Below are positions 60,801-64,000 of a stretch of 64,000 nucleotides of DNA, in pieces; position 1 is the stretch's first letter; each line of letters starts with the position of its first letter. The stretch is taken from assembly GCF_036227565.1 (NCBI RefSeq), contig NZ_CP109460.1:4712001-4776000 (forward strand), read 5' to 3'. The DNA comes from Streptomyces sp. NBC_01454 (GTDB lineage: Bacteria > Actinomycetota > Actinomycetes > Streptomycetales > Streptomycetaceae). Made by a program: the position numbers and the translations under genes. A model generated the notes under the pieces. The model saw only the letters and a program-made list of their open reading frames with translations. It did not search any database and had not been told where the DNA came from.

Positions 60801-60950
60801 GGCAAGACCATCCCGCACACCGCGAAGGCCGGTACCGAGGTCGGCATGCTGACCGTCGGCAACGGCCAGAGCATGCAGAAGGTGCCGGTCGCCCTGCAGA
60901 AGGACCTCGTCGAGCCGGGCTTCGGCTCGAAGCTGGTCCGCATCGGGTGA
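57879..60950 (+). CDS. Membrane-anchored D-alanyl-D-alanine carboxypeptidase with long repetitive cytoplasmic tail
   Basis: A protein of about 1023 residues. Residues 1-600 are low-complexity, rich in Lys, Ala, Asp and Glu, with AKPDAKPEAKPD and AKKEGDAKKDGD repeats. Four scattered motifs of the form D-x-x-T-x-x-F (DQPTAVFK, DDATRVFA, DQATTAFK, ERTSQFV) stand out. One transmembrane segment at about 617-640 (WTPLAVLLAIVFVVAQAV) is followed by an extracytoplasmic penicillin-binding domain: SVAK (S692, K695), SGN (757-759) and KTG (862-864). It trims peptidoglycan stem peptides. GTG start with AAGGAG upstream. The tail is far longer than in usual DacA proteins. Confidence 0.88.
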   Translation: MAGESPDKSDKKQSSGETARSERDPRLSAFRREPDEPAKKKQEAGAGAGEDVRPEDGPEGGAEAATGTKSAAKATSKPKPKPKPKSEKPEAADGAKAVEPSEEQAADSFEASSGGSDASEAAEASQGAAEGDGGGEGGDDRLRAAVAAWVAGTDDEEAEGGDGAEGDDGDDGDATATAESKPAAAGADAKPDAKPEAKPDAKPDAKSEAKPDAKPDAKSEAKPKSKGAAASDVTAGAKAGGESEAEGEPAADGASLPRQAGPVDQPTAVFKTTGPRNGKPAGAAGGADKGKGDAKGDGKGAGDGDGGDAEEAPADDATRVFAIAKLKGKGAAAESVDQATTAFKINPPARGKDAAKGKPEGTGKADAKDDPKTTPKADAKDTSDSDGEAGSAKDGDAKKEGDAKKDGDAKKEGDAKKDGDAKKEGDAKKDGDAKKDGEAKKDGEAKKDAGGKAKGAPERESERTSQFVALKSADDGTAGRSLGKTAPRTPARTPDKPSDKAEDKPADEAAAKSAGATADKVAEKPAQKSPEKPAAKAPGALPAAEPAKPAASTEPAGRTGATPSAAEATGASAPAALPDSERTKQEPLPPLDLLAQLTNTPPPAQTPLRTVVRRFKIWTPLAVLLAIVFVVAQAVRPLPNPTLTVGDAKSSFTFEGGKLAVPWPAQGQAAIKVVGSGDLGTFGPQKPVPTASVAKIMTAYVILRDHPLKKDEKGPQIEVDAKAVAEGGSTSESRIEGLKANQKFSEQDMLKMLMIPSGNNIARLLARWDTKSANEAAFVKKMNAAAKELGMKNTTYTDPSGLDPKTVSTAVDQLKLAEAVMKFDAFRPIVAMPNADIPSLPKRINSNIDNLLLAGLSIKGIKTGSSTAAGGTLSWAAYKSVGGKDRLILGTMMDQHFKGLDPDGSNSLILVKDNSQKVIQAVRDALTSATAVKKGQVVGYVDDGLNGLTPVVATKDLKAVGVPGQKLELSVGDGGKTIPHTAKAGTEVGMLTVGNGQSMQKVPVALQKDLVEPGFGSKLVRIG
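59064..59222 (+). repeat. Eighteen-base tandem repeat in the carboxypeptidase tail
   Basis: About nine copies of an 18-base unit GACGCCAAGAAGGASGGC encode consecutive D/E-A-K-K-D/E-G blocks. Alternating Glu and Asp forms give a 36-base higher-order period. Confidence 0.9.
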
Positions 60951-61261
60951 GCGGTGCCGGGGGCTCCGGGCGGCCGGCCCGGAGCCCCCGGACCACCGCC
61001 CGGCAGCCCCGGCCCCCCGGCCCCCCGGGGGGGCGCAAGCCATCCGGCCCCACCGCCTCTTCCGCCGTCCGACGATCCGGCCGGCCGCTCGCGTCGCCGG
61101 CCGGCCGTCCTCCCCCCCCCGAGCCGGTCATCCCCACCGGCCGCCCGCCGGCCCGTCCTTTGCTCGTGAGCCTGTCTTTCTGACTGTCTGTCCGTCCGTC
61201 CCGTGCGTGACCGGAGTCCGTCATCGACGTAGCGCAAGCACAGAAGACCTACGCGTCCGCC
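60951..61261. other. 311-bp intergenic region rich in G/C runs
   Basis: After the terminator hairpin it has runs of C and G (GGCCCCCCGGCCCCCCGGGG near 61009; TCCCCCCCCCG near 61111) and no gene. It separates the carboxypeptidase gene from the GT-C membrane protein gene. Confidence 0.55.
60958..60992 (+). terminator. Strong hairpin after the carboxypeptidase gene
   Basis: CCGGGGGCTCCGGGC (60958-60972) and its exact complement (60978-60992) form a 15-bp stem with a five-base loop just past the stop codon. Confidence 0.75.
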
Positions 61262-62740
61262 GTGGCCGCCCGCGGCGCGCGGGTGGCACAGGGCGCGGTG
61301 GTGCTGATGCCCTCCGGGCTGATGCTGTTCCTGGGCGCCTGGGGGATCCGCCGGCAGGACGCCGTATGGCGGGACGAGGCGGTCACCTACGACATGGCGC
61401 ACCGCAGCCTGGCCGAGCTGTGGCCCACGCTCCAGCACGTCGATGTCGTACACGGCCTGTACTACGCGCTGATGCACGGCTGGTTCCTGCTCTACGACGC
61501 CACCCTCGGCGATGCGCTCGGCGCGGTCATCGGCCTGCGGCTGCCGTCCGTGGCCGCGATGACGGCCGCCGCCGCGGGTGTCGCCCTGCTGGGGCAGCGC
61601 CTGGTCGGCCGGCGGGCGGGCCTGCTGGCGGGCCTCACCTTCGCGCTGATCCCCGTCGTGCAGCAGTACGCACAGGAGGGACGCTCGTACGCCACCGTCT
61701 GTGCGCTGGTCGTCTGGGCCAGCTATCTGCTCGTCCTGGCCGGCGCGCGCCCGCGCCGCCAGCTGTGGCTCGGCTATACGGCGCTGATGCTGCTCGCCTG
61801 TCTGCTGCACGAGTTCGCCTCGCTGGCGCTGCCCGCGCACGGCGCCGCGGTGATCCTGGCGCGGCTGCCCCGCCGCGTCCTGCGCGCCTGGCTGCTCTGC
61901 GCGGCGACCGTCCTCGCCTGCCTGGCGCCGCTCGCGGTCTTCAGCACCCGGCAGTCGGCGCAGATCAGCTGGCTCATGTGGCCCGACCCCGTCCAGCTGC
62001 TGACGTTCGCCGTGCTGGCGGTCCTCGGCATCGCCTGCGCCCGCGTCCCCCTCCGCTCCCGCGGCCCGATCGGCCTGCGCGCCCTCGGCGTCCCCCTGCT
62101 CCTGCTGCCCACCCTCCTGTTGCTGCTGCTCTCCCACGTCGAACCGGCGTATGTGGACCGCTATGTCCTCTACTACGTCGTCGGGTTCGCGCTGCTGGCG
62201 GGCGCCGCGCTGGCGCGGCTGCTGCGGCCGGCCGGTGAGCAGGGCCAGACCCGGGGCCGGCGGCTGCGCCGGACGCTGGCGGTGGTGCTGATCCTGGCGG
62301 CGCTGCTGCCCGTCGACGTCCATCTGCGCAGCCCGGACAGCCGGGTCGACGATGTCACCGCGGTCGCCCAGGCGGTGCGGGCGATGTCCGAGCCCGGCGA
62401 CGGGCTGCTGTTCATGCCCGCCCGGCGGCGGATCTGGCGCGCGACCCAGCCGCACGACTTCCGCGGGCTGCACGATCTCGCGCTGGCGAAGAGCCCGCAG
62501 GCCTCCCACACCCTCTACGGCACCGAGCGGTCCGGCGACGCGATCCGCGAACGGATGCTGGCCGCCCGCCGGATCGTCGTCGCCGGCGACCCGGACGGCG
62601 GGCCGGCCGACGACAACGACCAGGAGATCGCCAAACGGGCCACGCTGCACGATGCGTTCACGATCTGCCGCAGCACGGAGGTCCGGGGCGCCCGGATCAC
62701 GCTGTACGGGCGGCCGGGGACGTGCCAGGGAGGCGGGTAG
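61262..62740 (+). CDS. GT-C-type membrane glycosyltransferase-like protein
   Basis: A 492-residue membrane protein with about ten hydrophobic segments. WRDEAVTYDMAHRSLAELW near the N terminus has the acidic pair typical of the first extracytoplasmic loop of GT-C (ArnT/PMT-like, PF13231) transferases, which use lipid-linked sugars. LAGLTFALIPVVQQYAQEGRSYATVCA is a family core. The last 150 residues form an external domain beginning VDVHLRSPDSRVDDV. The GTG at 61262 is the only start after the previous stop; no good ribosome binding site is visible. Role in cell-wall or glycolipid formation is inferred. Confidence 0.75.
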   Translation: MAARGARVAQGAVVLMPSGLMLFLGAWGIRRQDAVWRDEAVTYDMAHRSLAELWPTLQHVDVVHGLYYALMHGWFLLYDATLGDALGAVIGLRLPSVAAMTAAAAGVALLGQRLVGRRAGLLAGLTFALIPVVQQYAQEGRSYATVCALVVWASYLLVLAGARPRRQLWLGYTALMLLACLLHEFASLALPAHGAAVILARLPRRVLRAWLLCAATVLACLAPLAVFSTRQSAQISWLMWPDPVQLLTFAVLAVLGIACARVPLRSRGPIGLRALGVPLLLLPTLLLLLLSHVEPAYVDRYVLYYVVGFALLAGAALARLLRPAGEQGQTRGRRLRRTLAVVLILAALLPVDVHLRSPDSRVDDVTAVAQAVRAMSEPGDGLLFMPARRRIWRATQPHDFRGLHDLALAKSPQASHTLYGTERSGDAIRERMLAARRIVVAGDPDGGPADDNDQEIAKRATLHDAFTICRSTEVRGARITLYGRPGTCQGGG

Positions 62741-62961
62741 GGGGGCCGCTGGTAGAGGGCGGTTTTTTGGGGGGCTCGGGGTCCGTCGTGAGGGCCGGGC
62801 GGGTTGCCGTCCGGGCCCCGGCGCACCGGTCTCCCGGAGGGGGCCGCGAGCGGCGTGGCCCCCCGGGCGGGCGCGGCGCTGTACGCCGGAGTGGTCATGA
62901 CTCCGGCGTCCGCCGCGAGTCTTCGGCGCCTACCGAAGGGGCTCCGGCCTACGGTGCCCGT

Positions 62962-63789
62962 ATGAGCACCTCCCCGGAGTACGCCACCTTCCACTTCCAC
63001 GCGCTGCACCACGCCGATCAGCCGCTGCTGCTGCCCAACGCCTGGGATGTCACCTCGGCCCTCGCGCTCGCCGGGGCCGGGTACGCGGCGGTCGGCACGA
63101 CGAGCCTGGGCATCGCCGCGGCTCTGGGCTGTCCGGACGGGCAGGCCCGCCCCGAGGTCCGGGACGCGACGGTGGCCCTGGCGCGGCGGCTCTCGGGCCG
63201 GCTGCCCTGCCCGTACACGGTCGACATCGAAGGGGGATTCGGCGGTGACCTCGGCCAAGTGAGTGAGCTGGTGGCCGAGTTGGCGGAGGCCGGGGCCGCG
63301 GGGCTGAATCTGGAGGACGGGCTGCCCGGCGGCGAGGGGCTGCAGGATCCGGTCCGCCAGGCAGAGTTGATCAGCGCGCTGAAGGAACGTGCGCCGGGCC
63401 TGTTCCTCAATGCCCGGGTCGACACCCACTGGCTGGCGGACGCCCCGCCGCCGCTGTCGGTGACGCTCTCACGGGCTGAGAGCTACCTGGCGGCGGGCGC
63501 CGACGGCATTTTCGTGCCGGGGGTCACCGCAGACGAGGAGGTGTCGGTGCTGGCCGCCGAGATCCCCGCCCCGCTGAACATCCTCTTCGCGCCGGGGCGG
63601 CACACCGTCAGCCGTCTGGCGGAGCTCGGTGTGCGCCGCGTCAGCACCGGCTCGCTGCTCTTCCGTACGGCCCTGCAGGCCACCCTCACGGCGGCGGACG
63701 CCATCCGGACGGCCGTGCGCCCGGCGGACGCGGCGGGCGGCGAGGCGATGGGGTACCAGGAGGTGCAGCGCCTGGTGGGGGAGGAGTAG
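62962..63789 (+). CDS. Isocitrate lyase/PEP mutase superfamily protein
   Basis: A 275-residue TIM-barrel protein of the PEP mutase/2-methylisocitrate lyase group: LLPNAWDVTSALALAGAGYAAVGTTSLGIA, then CPYTVDIEGGFGGD and GAAGLNLEDGL with the acidic metal residues, and RVDTHWLAD. The usual lyase catalytic Cys loop (KKCGH) is absent, so it belongs with oxaloacetate decarboxylase or phosphonate-hydrolase-like members. The ATG at 62962 follows TACGGT by six bases, suggesting a leaderless transcript. Confidence 0.87.
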   Translation: MSTSPEYATFHFHALHHADQPLLLPNAWDVTSALALAGAGYAAVGTTSLGIAAALGCPDGQARPEVRDATVALARRLSGRLPCPYTVDIEGGFGGDLGQVSELVAELAEAGAAGLNLEDGLPGGEGLQDPVRQAELISALKERAPGLFLNARVDTHWLADAPPPLSVTLSRAESYLAAGADGIFVPGVTADEEVSVLAAEIPAPLNILFAPGRHTVSRLAELGVRRVSTGSLLFRTALQATLTAADAIRTAVRPADAAGGEAMGYQEVQRLVGEE

Positions 63790-63832
63790 CGCGCGGTGGC
63801 GGGAGGGGCGTCCGGCTTCGGTGGGCGGCGGC

Positions 63833-64000
63833 TCAGGCCTGCCGGCCCCGGCTTCCGTTGCGCCGGCGGTGCAGGCCGGTGGCGACGCCGGCCACGCCCA
63901 GCGCGCCCACGCCGCCGAGCAGACCCGCCTTGGGCAGATGGCCGGCCTTCTCGGCCAGTCCGGCCAGCCCGTTGTCGGGCAGCATGATCGAGGTCCGGCT
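63833..64000 (-). CDS. C-terminal end of a membrane-anchored protein, cut by window edge
   Basis: The frame is open to the window edge; only the last 55 residues are seen. They hold IMLPDNGLAGLAEKAGHLPKAG, a weakly hydrophobic Gly/Ala segment LLGGVGALGVAGVATGL, and a basic tail HRRRNGSRGRQA. The order LPKAG, hydrophobic stretch, Arg-rich end resembles a sortase sorting signal, but with Ala where LPxTG/LAxTG has Thr. No further identification is possible. Confidence 0.55.
   Translation of the reverse strand, partial: SRTSIMLPDNGLAGLAEKAGHLPKAGLLGGVGALGVAGVATGLHRRRNGSRGRQA

Noticed and set aside
1..64000. tRNA, rRNA, riboswitch or insertion sequence
   Set aside because: None of the conserved sequences or terminal repeats of these elements was recognised by eye; a covariance-model search would be needed for firm exclusion.

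Overview
The window looks like a piece of a Streptomyces chromosome. Base composition is very high in G+C, codon third positions are almost all G or C, GTG starts are common, and it carries the AfsK kinase, the AfsR regulator, a small AfsS-like protein, and an XRE/DUF397 regulatory pair. No rRNA, tRNA, CRISPR array, transposase or phage gene was seen.

Layout. 1-3.4 kb: housekeeping-like genes (GNAT, PNPOx-type flavoprotein, a broken MOSC gene, LysE exporter, VOC protein). 3.4-8.7 kb: SCP2-type thiolase, a secreted barrel-like protein, acyl-CoA dehydrogenase with a deazaflavin-dependent enzyme, and a TetR regulator. 9.6-14.1 kb: afsK, a Pro-rich membrane protein and a lipoprotein. 14.2-20.8 kb: enoyl-CoA hydratase, DUF35 protein, thiolase/aldolase and two acyl-CoA ligases. 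20.9-24.5 kb: two tiny genes (a secreted peptide and an AfsS-like protein), then afsR. 24.7-26.4 kb: amidohydrolase and cutA. 26.4-30.7 kb: an XRE regulator divergent from a RiPP operon (two small helper genes, precursor, ATP-grasp ligase, isoaspartate-type methyltransferase) of the graspetide/imiditide kind. 30.8-37.3 kb: two catabolic operons (LLM oxidoreductases, SDR, N-acyl-amino-acid deacylase, aldehyde dehydrogenase). 37.3-42.7 kb: a two-component system and a P450/ferredoxin/reductase operon. 43-52.7 kb: PHP phosphoesterase, LLM enzyme, VOC protein, fbiC, ADP-ribosylglycohydrolase and SDR. 52.9-64 kb: aminotransferase, an unknown protein, DUF397/XRE, GPP34, a large membrane D-Ala-D-Ala carboxypeptidase, a GT-C membrane protein, a PEP-mutase-like enzyme, and a gene cut off at the right edge.

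The main thread linking scattered genes is a palindrome, CTGACG-N3-CGTCAG. It lies just upstream of the thiolase, acyl-CoA dehydrogenase, acyl-CoA ligases, amidohydrolase, both LLM operons, one SDR and an unknown protein. A weaker copy overlaps the start of the TetR gene at 8.0-8.7 kb. The inference is one TetR-controlled, beta-oxidation-like catabolic regulon with F420/flavin chemistry, spread through and around the afsK-afsR region. The substrate is unknown.

The second highlight is the RiPP locus. Its ATP-grasp ligase appears to have lost about 85 internal residues in frame. The third is the pair of small genes beside afsR, which share a D-(K/R)-H-R-P-(I/V) motif; one has a signal peptide and would release a mature peptide of about 23 residues.
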